Source of the DNA: Oscillospiraceae bacterium
GTDB lineage: Bacteria > Bacillota > Clostridia > Oscillospirales > Ruminococcaceae
Length of the DNA: 64,000 nt
Direction: 5' to 3'
NCBI GenBank assembly: GCA_015067175.1
Contig: SVMX01000001.1
Coordinates: forward strand, 248,001-312,000
In this document: positions 52,371-62,243 of the stretch, piece by piece
Layout of the letters: the number at the start of each line of letters is the position of its first letter
Position numbering within the stretch: position 1 is the stretch's first letter
Notes under the pieces: model-generated
The model's input: the letters and a program-made list of their open reading frames with translations, nothing else
Databases searched by the model: none
What the model was told of the DNA's origin: nothing
Translations under genes and position numbers: made by a program

Positions 52371-55300
52371 TTATTTATTGAAGCGCAGTGACATAAAGTC
52401 AAAATCACTGCCAGGCAGGAACGCAAACGACACCTTGCATTTGCCGCTGACACCCTCGACGGGGAAGCTTCTTTCCGTGTAATCCTCAGCGCCTTTAAAT
52501 TCAGCAATAATGCGTTTCTCTGTATCTCCGCTGAAGATGATATTTATACTGTTCAGAGGAAGCTTTGATCTTCCCTTTATAATAAGTGACGCAGGCTGTT
52601 CCTCGGTAAAATCAAACTCGCCGAAATCAAGAATTACATTGTTGCCGATTCCCGTGACATCTTCGGCATTTACAGTAAACTTATCGCCGTAGATATTCTC
52701 GTTGTTCACCGCATAAAGCTCTGTAAATTCCTTTTTGCGGCGCTCAAAGCTGAAGCCGTGTATATCATAGCCGTCAGAGGACTCAAAGCATATAGTATGC
52801 ACTCCGCGAAGCGTCTTTGTGAGCTTGTATGTTTCGGGAATATAAGTAAGCCATATTGATTTCTTCTGATAGCTGAAATCTCCGATAAGCTCTCCGCCAT
52901 CATCGGGTATTCCGTCATATACCTTTATACCAACGGCATTTGTGCAGTTGGCGAATATCGGGAATGTCACCGTATCACTGCCCACAGCGCCGAAATCCAC
53001 GCTTTCAAAGCCGAACCAGCTTCGCTCATGCGCGAATTTTGCACCATGCTTGATTCCGTTGCCTATGTTAGCGCTTGCTACAGTGTGAAGTCCGCCGAGA
53101 ACAAGCTCGTAAGGGTTGAATGTTGCCGCGCCTATTCCCTCACCCGTAAGCCTCAGAACGGAAATTATGTGATATTTATCCGTGCCGTTTTTGCACAATG
53201 CGCGCAGATAAAATTCTCCGTCACCCTTACAGCGCACGGTAACTCTGCCGTTATCCACAGCGGTTATCTCGGCAAGATTTGAAGCAATGCCAAGCACCGT
53301 AGTTATGCGATACTCTATCTCTCCCGCATAAGAAGCGTTTCGAGGGCAAATAACAGTATCGAAGCAAAGCTCTCTGCACTCCGCAGTGAACTTTGTGCTT
53401 TGCGCAGTAAGCTCGATCTTTCTTACGGGTATATCATTTTCTGCACAGGTGCAGTCGAACTCCCTCGGCTCGTTCTCCGCCTGCGCCGAGATACCCTCCT
53501 CGATATCAGCGGGAACTGCTCTGAGTGTCAGTCTGCTGTCAGGAAGTTCGGGCGACGATACGGTTATATCAATTTCTCCCGCAGTCGTCTTTGCCGCGAT
53601 GATTGCCAAAAGCTTTCCAGAAAACAGTCTGCGCGATGTGCCCTTGTACTGCTCATAATCGGTAGAATCGCCGTTATCCAGACCCACAAGCCTGCCCGCG
53701 CCGCTTACATTCACAAAAACGCGGTTATTGGCGTTTGCAACGAACTCTCCGTCCTTATCATAAGCTGAAATATCAACAAAGATAAGGTCAGTGCCGTCAG
53801 CTTTCAGTTCGTTTTTATCGGGAGCAAGGCGAAGCTCCGCGGTATCCCCGAATGAACGCTTTATATCCCGTGCGATCTCACAGTCGTTTTCGTCATACGC
53901 GACTGCGCAAAGCTCGCCCTTTTTGTATTTAATCACAGTATCAAGAGTAAGCTCCTTGCCGTGAGCGTGGTCGATATACTTCTCGCCTATCTCCTCGCCG
54001 TCAAAGAAAAGCTTTACCCTCGGCGCATTTGACGTCACTCGAACATCTATATCCTGTCCCTCGTTGAAATCCCAGTATGGGAAGATATGAACGAACGGCG
54101 ATTTTTTATAGTCAGTCCATTCCGCACGGAACACAAAAGCACTGTCTTTCGGGAAGCCTGCCGTGTCATACTGACCGAAATAGCTGTTTTTGGTAGAATA
54201 CGGCGTAGGCTCTCCTATGTAGTCAAAGCCCGTCCAGATAAACTGACCTGCGCTGAACTCCGCGTCACGGTCGGCAATTATACAATATTCCGAGCTTTTT
54301 GCGCCCCAGCCTGTTGTGCAGTTTCCAAGCGAAGAGCACTGCTCGTCGTCATCTGCAAGCACAGACTGAGAAAGCGGAAAATGATAAATTCCGCGGCTTT
54401 GTATCACGGAAGCCGTTTCGCTTCCGTAAATACACCAGTCGGGGTGAGCATTGTGGTGCTCCTCATAAAGCCGCTCCGCATAGTTGTAGCCCGCAAGCTT
54501 TACGATATCCGCGCATTTCTGCGCGCTCTCTATCTGCATATAATTCGAGCCGATGGTAACATATCCGTTGCTGCGCGGGTCGTGCTCGCGCACAAGCTTC
54601 AAAAGCAGAGAAGCTATCTCCTGTCCGCGCTCGCCTGCGGCAGTGTCGTATATCTCGTTGCCGATGCTCCAGCCGATGAGCGACGGGTGATTTCTGTCAC
54701 GGCGCACCCACGACGCAACATCGGTGCTCACCCATTCGCGGAAAAACCTTGCGTAGTCATACTCGGTCTTGGGCATTTCCCACATATCAAAGCCCTCGGA
54801 GAGGATAAGAAAGCCCATCTCATCTGCAAGCTCCATAAGCTCAACGGCAGGCATATTATGGCTAGTTCTTATGGCGTTTACGCCCATCACGCGCAGTGTT
54901 TCAAGCTTGCGCTTTATCGCCGTTCTGTTCACTGCCGCACCGAGAGCACCGAGGTCGTGATGCTCACAACAGCCGTACAGCTTTACGCGCCTGTTATTAA
55001 GTAAAAATCCCTTGTCGGGAGTAAATTCAGTCTTTCTGAAGCCAAAACGGTTCTCCTCGCGCTGAATGACCTCGCCGTTTCTGATAAGCTCGGTCACAAG
55101 CGTATAAAGCTTCGGGCTTTCCATATCCCACAGAACGGGAGCCTCTATTTTCAGCGTATCGGTGTTCACCGTGTAGGAATTACCCTCGCGGACTACTGAA
55201 ACACAGCTTTTGTCAGCGGCACAGCATAAGCAACCGACCTGCGCAAGCGCCGTTTCACCGTCCATAACAGTATGACGCAAAGACAGCTCCGCCGCATGAG

Positions 55301-55811
55301 TGCCATCGGGACGCTCCGTTTCAGCGGTAACTTTGACAGTTCCGTCAATGTCTGCGCTTATGTATATACCATCGGAAACGAGGTGACAGTCGGGATATTT
55401 TTTCAGCCATACTCTGCGGTATATTCCCGCGCCCGAATACCATCGGGAGTTAGGCTCGCGGTAGTCGACCCTCACAGAAATAAGATTTTCGCCCTCATGA
55501 AGAAGTTCGGTGATATCAAACTCAAAAGTGGAATAACCATACTTCCACTCACCCGCCTGAACTCCGTTCACATAAACGCGGCTGTCCATATAAACGCCTT
55601 CAAAGCGCAGAACAGTGCGGCTTCCGTCGGGTGTATGGCAAAGCCTGCGCCTGTACCAGCCAGTAGAGGTCTCATAAAGGTTTTTCGTATCGTTAATAAG
55701 CCAGTCGTGCGGAATGTCTACGCGCTTCCAGCATAAATCTTCGGAATATTCCGTTCCTATGGGATTTTTTGAAAACTCCCAGTTGTCGCACAGCAGTCTT
55801 TTATTGCTCAT
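52371..55811 (-). CDS. family 2 glycoside hydrolase, beta-galactosidase type
   Basis: 1146 aa from ATG 55811 (CGGAG upstream), no signal peptide. Domain order: sugar-binding jelly roll (to about 180), Ig-like domain, TIM barrel with acid/base Glu386 in WSIGNEIYD and nucleophile Glu465 in YGSETAS. A DUF4982-like Ig domain (VKLFFDGEEIGEKY), a Big/invasin-like domain (about 660-750) and C-terminal beta-sandwich modules resembling CBM6 follow. Substrate is probably a beta-galactoside or related beta-glycoside released from plant or host glycans. It starts 34 bases behind the hybrid kinase and may be in the same transcript. Confidence 0.9.
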   Translation of the reverse strand: MSNKRLLCDNWEFSKNPIGTEYSEDLCWKRVDIPHDWLINDTKNLYETSTGWYRRRLCHTPDGSRTVLRFEGVYMDSRVYVNGVQAGEWKYGYSTFEFDITELLHEGENLISVRVDYREPNSRWYSGAGIYRRVWLKKYPDCHLVSDGIYISADIDGTVKVTAETERPDGTHAAELSLRHTVMDGETALAQVGCLCCAADKSCVSVVREGNSYTVNTDTLKIEAPVLWDMESPKLYTLVTELIRNGEVIQREENRFGFRKTEFTPDKGFLLNNRRVKLYGCCEHHDLGALGAAVNRTAIKRKLETLRVMGVNAIRTSHNMPAVELMELADEMGFLILSEGFDMWEMPKTEYDYARFFREWVSTDVASWVRRDRNHPSLIGWSIGNEIYDTAAGERGQEIASLLLKLVREHDPRSNGYVTIGSNYMQIESAQKCADIVKLAGYNYAERLYEEHHNAHPDWCIYGSETASVIQSRGIYHFPLSQSVLADDDEQCSSLGNCTTGWGAKSSEYCIIADRDAEFSAGQFIWTGFDYIGEPTPYSTKNSYFGQYDTAGFPKDSAFVFRAEWTDYKKSPFVHIFPYWDFNEGQDIDVRVTSNAPRVKLFFDGEEIGEKYIDHAHGKELTLDTVIKYKKGELCAVAYDENDCEIARDIKRSFGDTAELRLAPDKNELKADGTDLIFVDISAYDKDGEFVANANNRVFVNVSGAGRLVGLDNGDSTDYEQYKGTSRRLFSGKLLAIIAAKTTAGEIDITVSSPELPDSRLTLRAVPADIEEGISAQAENEPREFDCTCAENDIPVRKIELTAQSTKFTAECRELCFDTVICPRNASYAGEIEYRITTVLGIASNLAEITAVDNGRVTVRCKGDGEFYLRALCKNGTDKYHIISVLRLTGEGIGAATFNPYELVLGGLHTVASANIGNGIKHGAKFAHERSWFGFESVDFGAVGSDTVTFPIFANCTNAVGIKVYDGIPDDGGELIGDFSYQKKSIWLTYIPETYKLTKTLRGVHTICFESSDGYDIHGFSFERRKKEFTELYAVNNENIYGDKFTVNAEDVTGIGNNVILDFGEFDFTEEQPASLIIKGRSKLPLNSINIIFSGDTEKRIIAEFKGAEDYTERSFPVEGVSGKCKVSFAFLPGSDFDFMSLRFNK

Positions 55812-55845
55812 ATTTTGCTCCGTTCCAATAGATATCATCTATGTA

Positions 55846-58479
55846 TCATAAATCCAGCAGTTTTTTTAGCGCGCAGAGTATCTCGTTGTAAAGCTCCATC
55901 ATGCCGTCATTCATTTTCTTGATAGTATCGATATCGCTTCGTTCTGCGGCATATTGAAGCTTCTCCGCAGCATCTGCCAAATCGTCAAAGCCTAAAGTCC
56001 TAGAACTGCTTTTCAAAGTATGAACTTCTATTTCATACTTCTTGATATCCATATCCCGATACGCATCAGAGAGTCTGCCATATCTTCCGTCTGTGACATA
56101 ATCCTCCAGAAACTCAATATACAGCTCCTCGTTTCCTGCGCAGTAGTGAATAGCCATTTCCAGATTAACGTCAGGTATCAGCCCTTTAAGCTTTTTCAGC
56201 GTGTTCTGCGTATCGTCGGCGCTTGATAAAGAAACGCTGTCTTCCTCGGTGATATAATCACTCTCAGCCGCATAGACCTTTTTATCATCTGACAGATAAC
56301 GTTCTATCACCTTGTCAAGCTTATCAGAAACGATAGGCTTCGACAAATAATCAGTAAACCCCTTTTCCAGATACATTTCTTTCATGCCTATCAGCGCATT
56401 GGCTGTAAGCATGATGACCGCTGTATTCTTATTCGGATTATCTGAATCAGCCTTCAAATTCTGCAGTGTTTCGATACCGTTCATTTCGGGCATCATGTGA
56501 TCCATAAATATAATGTCATACTGCTTCTGCTTCGTAAGCTTCAAGCACTCCTGTCCGCTTGAAGCAGTATCTAACTGCATCTTAATATCCTTTACCAAAT
56601 TCGTGAACACACTGAGATTTACAGGAACATCGTCCACTACGAGGATTCTTGCCTGCGGTGCAGTAAAGCTGCGCTTATGCTTATATGCTGCCGCTTCTGC
56701 CGCAAGCGAACCGATATCTATCTTTCCGATCTCTGTGGGGTCTACTATCTTCTGAGGGATACAAACTGTAAATTCAGAGCCGTTTCCGTATTCGCTCTCA
56801 ACAGAGATAGTTCCGTTCATAAGCTCGACAAAGCTTTTCACGATATTAAGGCCCAGACCCGTGCCCTCTATATTGCGATTTTTCTGCAGATCAAACCGCT
56901 CGAATTTTTCAAAAAGCTTGTCGATATTTTCTTTCGCAATACCAATGCCTGTGTCTTTGATCATGATCTTAAGCAGCCATTGATCTCTTTGCTTTCTTCC
57001 TGTTATGCGGAAATAGATGTCGCCTTGTTCTGTGTATTTCACGGCATTTGTCAGAAGATTCATGACGATTTGCCGTATGTGCGAGATATCGCCGTAAAGC
57101 AAACCGGGATTGTGCTCATTGCAGTCTATATGCAGCGTAAGATTATTCTCTCTCACTCTCTCGATTATCATGTTATAGCAATCAACAACAAGAGAGGATA
57201 ATTCATAATTGGATTCCACGATCTCAATTTTTCCCGATTCGATCTTGGAGATATCCAACACGTCGTTTATGATAGACAAAAGAGAATGTGAAGAAGAGCG
57301 TATCGAGTTTGCGTATTCCAGTATATTTTCATCATTCGATTCTCTCAGCACCATCTCATTCATACCGATTATCGCATTAATAGGCGTGCGTATCTCATGC
57401 GACATATTGGAAAGAAAATCGCTCTTCGCTTCGTTTGCTTTTTTGAGGTCTTCAAGCATTTTTTCTTCTTTGGTCAGATCGTATACGAAAATGACAATGC
57501 AATACGCCGTATCCTTTTTATCGCGTCCCACGGTAAAGTGCAGGGCACAGCTTTTGTTGTCCTTTTTTGTGCGAAGCTTTATCTCGCTTATCGTTCCCGC
57601 GAGAACATCATCTAAGCACTTCTCCGCTTCCTCGGCGGATATGTCGAACAGATCGGATATGCCGATATCGGAATTTTCTTCAATTGCAAAAAATTTATTC
57701 GCAGAGTCGTTTCCCATGTAAAACTTCTTCGCCATATCAAACACGAGAATATTCACATTTGTTCCCTGATAGACATAGGAGCTTACATTCTGCAAGGTGA
57801 TGGTAAGCGCGTTGTTATGCACGCAGTTATACCATGTGATAAGGTAGGAGACCATAACGCCATAGCAGGTAGACGGAAAATAGGGTATGCCAAACATGGT
57901 GAGAATGGTATCGGGTATCATAGATACCATAAGGCTAAGATGCGCGCACACCATTACAAGAACAAGCTTTCTGTTTTGCGTCGTCTTGCGGCTGAACAAC
58001 CATGTAAAGCCCACAAGGAACAGCATAAGCACCGCGACGGTCAGAAATATTTTGTGATAAGTACTGCCGAACCAGGAGTCTGCCACAAATGAAGTTCGCC
58101 CGTCGATCTCTATAAAATGATAATGCTCCAACGGTGAAAACAATACAATATCCCCGAATGCAAGTATTGAATAAATAACAGTGAACGCAATAGTGATATA
58201 TTTTTTGAAATGTATCATATTCGCGATAAGGAGCATAAGGCAAAGCAAGTATCCGTCTATAGCGATCAATCCTATCAAACGGCTGACAAAAATACCGTTC
58301 ATATCCGAACACATTCCCATAAAACCGTATCCATAGCACCACAAAGCCGCAAAACAGCCCGACACCAAGAGGTAGATACGAATGATACCCGCCTTTTTCT
58401 CTTTTTTAAAAAAGGTAACACCTGCCAATATCGCTATTGTGCCCAATATCATCAGGCTGGCATTTATCAATTGTCCCAT
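55846..58479 (-). CDS. hybrid sensor histidine kinase (7TM-PAS-HisKA-HATPase-REC-HPt)
   Basis: 877 aa. Seven membrane spans fill residues 5-220 (the histidine-kinase N-terminal 7TM type), then a PAS-like domain (about 225-340). HisKA carries His361 in NMSHEIRTP, then HATPase_c with DTGIGI and GTGLGLNIV. The receiver has Asp660 in [13 protein letters not shown] and HPt has His820 in VHTLKSSS. Architecture parallels the kinase at 6217. It follows the dCache-HD-GYP-REC gene by 28 bases, which supplies the likely output partner, and precedes GH2. Confidence 0.93.
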   Translation of the reverse strand: MGQLINASLMILGTIAILAGVTFFKKEKKAGIIRIYLLVSGCFAALWCYGYGFMGMCSDMNGIFVSRLIGLIAIDGYLLCLMLLIANMIHFKKYITIAFTVIYSILAFGDIVLFSPLEHYHFIEIDGRTSFVADSWFGSTYHKIFLTVAVLMLFLVGFTWLFSRKTTQNRKLVLVMVCAHLSLMVSMIPDTILTMFGIPYFPSTCYGVMVSYLITWYNCVHNNALTITLQNVSSYVYQGTNVNILVFDMAKKFYMGNDSANKFFAIEENSDIGISDLFDISAEEAEKCLDDVLAGTISEIKLRTKKDNKSCALHFTVGRDKKDTAYCIVIFVYDLTKEEKMLEDLKKANEAKSDFLSNMSHEIRTPINAIIGMNEMVLRESNDENILEYANSIRSSSHSLLSIINDVLDISKIESGKIEIVESNYELSSLVVDCYNMIIERVRENNLTLHIDCNEHNPGLLYGDISHIRQIVMNLLTNAVKYTEQGDIYFRITGRKQRDQWLLKIMIKDTGIGIAKENIDKLFEKFERFDLQKNRNIEGTGLGLNIVKSFVELMNGTISVESEYGNGSEFTVCIPQKIVDPTEIGKIDIGSLAAEAAAYKHKRSFTAPQARILVVDDVPVNLSVFTNLVKDIKMQLDTASSGQECLKLTKQKQYDIIFMDHMMPEMNGIETLQNLKADSDNPNKNTAVIMLTANALIGMKEMYLEKGFTDYLSKPIVSDKLDKVIERYLSDDKKVYAAESDYITEEDSVSLSSADDTQNTLKKLKGLIPDVNLEMAIHYCAGNEELYIEFLEDYVTDGRYGRLSDAYRDMDIKKYEIEVHTLKSSSRTLGFDDLADAAEKLQYAAERSDIDTIKKMNDGMMELYNEILCALKKLLDL

Positions 58480-58507
58480 CGCGTTCTCCTTGTAAAGGGT
58501 TGTATAG

Positions 58508-60415
58508 TTAGTTCAAAATACTGCGCATTATCTCTTTCAAAGCCAACGGCAAAAAGGGCTTTGTCACATAATCCTCCACTCCGTATTCCGTCGCTTTGTT
58601 TATGGTCTCGATATTTTTATCGCCTGTCATAAACACAACGGGAATATTGTATTTCTCTTTGATACGGGAAAACGTTTCAAATCCGTCCATCTCAGGCATT
58701 ACCACATCTAACAGGATAAGATTTATCTCCTGCTGTTCAAGTATCTTCAAAGCCCCTGCACCGCTGTTTACGCCTGTGATCTCATATTTCGGCTCGTCTT
58801 TCATGATGTGCTCCACCATTTTCACATTCATCGGCTCATCATCGACCACAAGAACACGCTTCATCACATATTTCGACTCTTTAAGAGAATACGATCTATC
58901 CTCATCGATCATCTGCAGCATAATATCTGCTATCTCAGGATCAAACTGTGTACACTTTCCCTTTTCTATCTCAGAACGGACTATATCCTGCGGCAGCGCC
59001 TTGCGGTAGCTTCGGTTGCTTGCCATAGCGTCATAGGTATCGGCTACACTGATAATTCTAGCGATCTCAGGGATATTCTCTGCCATCAATCCGTTAGGAT
59101 ATCCCTTTCCGTCGTAGCGCTCATGATGGAATTTCGCACCGAGAGCGATAGTCTTGTCGTCGTAGATATCCTTAAGAATGTGATAACTGGTAACAGGGTG
59201 TATCTTTATCTTCTCATATTCCTCGTCAGTAAGCTTTCCCGCTTTATTTATAACAGCGGCGGGTACACGTATCTTGCCGACATCATGCAGCAAGCCCGCA
59301 TAAAAGATCTCTTCCTGCTCCTTTTCGCTTTTGTTCATGCGCTTTGCTATCTCTCTGGAATACTCCGCAACTCGCAAGGAATGTCCATTTGTATAGCGGT
59401 CTTTTGCATCTATCGTCTTTACCAATGCGCGAATGATCTTCTTATTCATTTCATCAACGCGCTTGTTGCTGTCATTTTCAAGCTTGATCGAATAGCCCAT
59501 TCGAACAAATGTGATAACAAAGAACACGATTATGAGAAAGGAGATCGCACTGCACACAACGATATTGTTTCTCAGTGTTGTTTCCGAGCCTGCAAAAAGT
59601 TTGTCGTTGTTTACGATCATCACTACATTCCAGCTGTCCATAACAGTGTCGGAAAATACAGTAACGTTTTCGCCGTTTAACGCTGTCTCAAAGAAACGGC
59701 TGCCATTGCGGCTGATATTTTCTGCAAGCGCCCTCATTTCAGACTCAGCAGAGAGATAGTTCTTTCCCTTTTCGCCGATATCCTTATGAGCAACTACCAG
59801 ACCGTTACTATCGATAACAAATCCATAGCCGATGTCATCAAGATTAATGCTTTCGGTTATCTCCTGAATACGATCAAGCGCAACATCAAGCGAGATCACG
59901 CTGTCGCCATCGGGAAGCATCTGACTGACAGAAACCATCACGGTGTTGGTCTGTGCATCAAGATAGGGAGATACTATAACAGGCTCGCCGTTTGCTTTTG
60001 AGGCTGCAGTGTACCAATCTCTGCTTCTCGGGTCATAATCAGCGTCAGGCACCCAGCCAACGCCGTCGATATATACTCCGTTGAACAAACCATAAATGCC
60101 AGTGAAATTCTCGTCGATATCTTCCGTATATCGCTTGGATTCATATACAAGAAATTCCTCTATCTCCTCAGACGACGCACCATTATCCATCACATATTCC
60201 ACAGCGACTGCCGTAGTCTCAATAGCATTTTTGCCGATGTCAAGATATGCTTCCAGTTCCTTCGCAACTAACGACAGGTTGCCCGTTCCGATATCGGTAA
60301 CAGTCGATCTTATACTGGAGTTAAAAACAATGTGATTATATGCAACCATAACGACCAATGCTGCTATGATTGCCAATAACGCGAATATGTACCAGCGCCT
60401 GTTCAAGGTATTCAT
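58508..60415 (-). CDS. dCache-HD-GYP-REC c-di-GMP phosphodiesterase
   Basis: 635 aa. Two membrane spans (about 8-28 and 290-312) enclose an extracellular dCache sensor. It shows YDPRSRDWYTAA, SPYLDA and SLDVAL, which fit the amino-acid-binding dCache pattern (Y...R-x-W-Y...Y...D). The cytoplasmic HD-GYP domain has LLHDVGKIRVP, KIHPVTSYHIL, FHHERYDGKGYP and ADTYDAMASNRSYRK. A C-terminal receiver has Asp570 in LILLDVVMPEMDG, unusual in being C-terminal. It would break down c-di-GMP in response to an external ligand and to phosphorylation by the adjacent kinase. AAAGGGA precedes the ATG. Confidence 0.92.
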   Translation of the reverse strand: MNTLNRRWYIFALLAIIAALVVMVAYNHIVFNSSIRSTVTDIGTGNLSLVAKELEAYLDIGKNAIETTAVAVEYVMDNGASSEEIEEFLVYESKRYTEDIDENFTGIYGLFNGVYIDGVGWVPDADYDPRSRDWYTAASKANGEPVIVSPYLDAQTNTVMVSVSQMLPDGDSVISLDVALDRIQEITESINLDDIGYGFVIDSNGLVVAHKDIGEKGKNYLSAESEMRALAENISRNGSRFFETALNGENVTVFSDTVMDSWNVVMIVNNDKLFAGSETTLRNNIVVCSAISFLIIVFFVITFVRMGYSIKLENDSNKRVDEMNKKIIRALVKTIDAKDRYTNGHSLRVAEYSREIAKRMNKSEKEQEEIFYAGLLHDVGKIRVPAAVINKAGKLTDEEYEKIKIHPVTSYHILKDIYDDKTIALGAKFHHERYDGKGYPNGLMAENIPEIARIISVADTYDAMASNRSYRKALPQDIVRSEIEKGKCTQFDPEIADIMLQMIDEDRSYSLKESKYVMKRVLVVDDEPMNVKMVEHIMKDEPKYEITGVNSGAGALKILEQQEINLILLDVVMPEMDGFETFSRIKEKYNIPVVFMTGDKNIETINKATEYGVEDYVTKPFLPLALKEIMRSILN

Positions 60416-60619
60416 GAGTTACATTCCCTTTCAAACACTCTATAAAAATACTAACTATATATAATACGTTAATTATATATTATAACACAAAACGAAACTT
60501 CCTGCAAGGATTTGGCTGCCTCATGAATTATAATCAGACGTTTAAACAAATTTCACAAACCCAATGCGGAATATTTAGTAATTTTAACAAACCGAAACAA
60601 TCATCAAATAGCAATATAA

Positions 60620-60654
60620 AATACCGTGACCAAATCTTTATCGATCACGGTATT
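60620..60654 (-). terminator. terminator of the esterase/DUF3237 operon
   Basis: AATACCGTGA/TCACGGTATT stem, followed on the minus strand by TTTATATT. Nearly the same as the tRNA-Ser terminator at 41152. Confidence 0.75.
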
Positions 60655-60662
60655 TGAGATGA

Positions 60663-61046
60663 TTATAAAACGAATATGCTGACTATAACTCCGTTTTCAA
60701 CGCACTCCACGCTTGCTTTAAGCTCCGCGTTTTCGAGAAAGGCCAGTTCCTTGCTGTCTGTAAATATCTTAGGCTTGCAGTTATCCAGCGATGTGCCGTT
60801 ATTCTCAATAAACACTCTGCACTTATTGCCGCCGCAGTCAACGCCCTCAAGCATATAACGCGCAGAAAGAGAAAAGCTCTCCTTTGTCGCTATCTGCGTA
60901 TCCACGCCGTTTGCAACTGTTTTTCCGCTGAAATACTTTCCCGTTGCCTCGGCGCTGAAAGGCACCATTGCTACCCTTGAAGCCTGTCCCTCAAGCGCCT
61001 GCGCCTCGTATACCGTGACATTGATAGTCATAATAAGTTCACTCAT
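60663..61046 (-). CDS. DUF3237-like small protein
   Basis: 127 aa. The pattern GKYFSGKTVANGVDTQ...LSARYMLEGVDCGGNKCRVFIENNG fits the DUF3237 beta-barrel family, whose function is unknown. No signal peptide. A ribosome site (AAAGGCGG) lies 8-15 nt before the ATG. It starts 59 bases behind the esterase gene and a terminator closes the unit, so it is probably cotranscribed with that enzyme. Confidence 0.7.
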   Translation of the reverse strand: MSELIMTINVTVYEAQALEGQASRVAMVPFSAEATGKYFSGKTVANGVDTQIATKESFSLSARYMLEGVDCGGNKCRVFIENNGTSLDNCKPKIFTDSKELAFLENAELKASVECVENGVIVSIFVL

Positions 61047-61105
61047 TTTGTCCGCCTTTCTGCAATTCCCTGCACCATGCTTTGAATTGCCTTATTCTCA
61101 AAATA

Positions 61106-62110
61106 TCATTTGAACAGCATTTTCAGATAGTTGTAAAGATGAGGTTTAACACTGGTGTGATCGTGACCCGTACTCTCCATAACATGAGAAAGATGCTCCA
61201 CACCGTTCTCCGTCATTATTCTGCGATAATTGTCAGGATTGCTTCCAACAACACCGTCAGCCTTTGAGGAGCTTATAAACACTGCATACGGCTCATTTTC
61301 ACTGAACACCATATCCTCGGCTTTCATCTGTCCGAGGTGCATGCCCGAGCCCGCTATCTCAACAAGACCGGGCGCAGGACAAACCGCTCCGATATAGCCA
61401 AACAGGTCAGAGCGCTCAAAGCCTATGAAAAGCGACTCTCTGCCGCCCATAGAGAATCCCGTTATAGCGGTATTATCTCTGCCTTTAGCAACCGAAAACT
61501 CACTTTCGATAAAAGGCATAAGATCAGTAGTGAGATCATTGATAAAATTATCGTATGCAAGGCAGTTTTTGAGATCCATTCCCGTGCAGTACGGCATATC
61601 CTTGTCGCAAAAAATATAAGGAAGCACGATTATCATTTCCTCTGCTTCCCCGTCCGAAAGCAGATTATTGTATATCGTGCTTAAATTCACAACAGACCGT
61701 GCCATCCATGTTTCATTATCGTAAAAGCCATGCAGAATATACAGCACAGGATACTGCTTTTCCTCGCTGTAATCGGGCGGAAGCAGCACATTCACGTTTG
61801 TATCACGCCCTGCGGTAGAAGAATAATATGTATATTTCTGAAAGTCAGGATATGCCATACCCTCACGCTGATCTTCCGCGCCATCAGGCATAAGCTCTGT
61901 TATATTATTTTCAAACTGCTTCATATAAGGCTCCTCCTGTATTGCTTCCTGTGTTTCGACAGCTGACTCCGTTGTTATTTCAGTGCTTATCTCCGTTATA
62001 GATGTTACTGCAGATGCTGTGGTCTGCGCCTGCTCTGTCGGCTTCACGGCACAGCCCGACAACAGCAATGCTGTCATTATCGACATTAACTTCAAAGCTT
62101 CCTTTTTCAT
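61106..62110 (-). CDS. CE1/esterase D-like alpha/beta hydrolase lipoprotein
   Basis: 334 aa with a lipoprotein signal (lipobox LLSGC, Cys20) and a Thr/Ser/Glu linker, then an alpha/beta hydrolase of the feruloyl/acetyl-xylan esterase type. PVLYILHGFYDNE is the oxyanion segment, GFSMGG holds Ser220 and STGHDHTSVKPHL holds the catalytic His. The family removes ferulate or acetate from hemicellulose, consistent with the CAZymes nearby, but the true ester is not known. It lies outside the cell, anchored by lipid. Confidence 0.87.
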   Translation of the reverse strand: MKKEALKLMSIMTALLLSGCAVKPTEQAQTTASAVTSITEISTEITTESAVETQEAIQEEPYMKQFENNITELMPDGAEDQREGMAYPDFQKYTYYSSTAGRDTNVNVLLPPDYSEEKQYPVLYILHGFYDNETWMARSVVNLSTIYNNLLSDGEAEEMIIVLPYIFCDKDMPYCTGMDLKNCLAYDNFINDLTTDLMPFIESEFSVAKGRDNTAITGFSMGGRESLFIGFERSDLFGYIGAVCPAPGLVEIAGSGMHLGQMKAEDMVFSENEPYAVFISSSKADGVVGSNPDNYRRIMTENGVEHLSHVMESTGHDHTSVKPHLYNYLKMLFK

Positions 62111-62204
62111 ACAGCACCTCCTACTGTGCGTTTTCTTTTATTATACAGAAACAAAACAAAGTTTTCAATAATATATTGCAATTTATTATTGTATTTTTGC
62201 CGTT

Positions 62205-62236
62205 AAAAAAAGAGGACTATTCTCATAGCCCTCTTT
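62205..62236 (-). terminator. terminator of the S41 peptidase gene
   Basis: AAAGAGG-CTAT/ATAG-CCTCTTT stem followed on the minus strand by a T-run. Confidence 0.75.
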
Positions 62237-62243
62237 CGGTTCA

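Noticed and set aside
58510-58525. Third copy of the GTTCAAAATA operator-like motif
   Set aside because: Only 10 bases match, it lies at the 3' end of a coding region, and it is not near a promoter.
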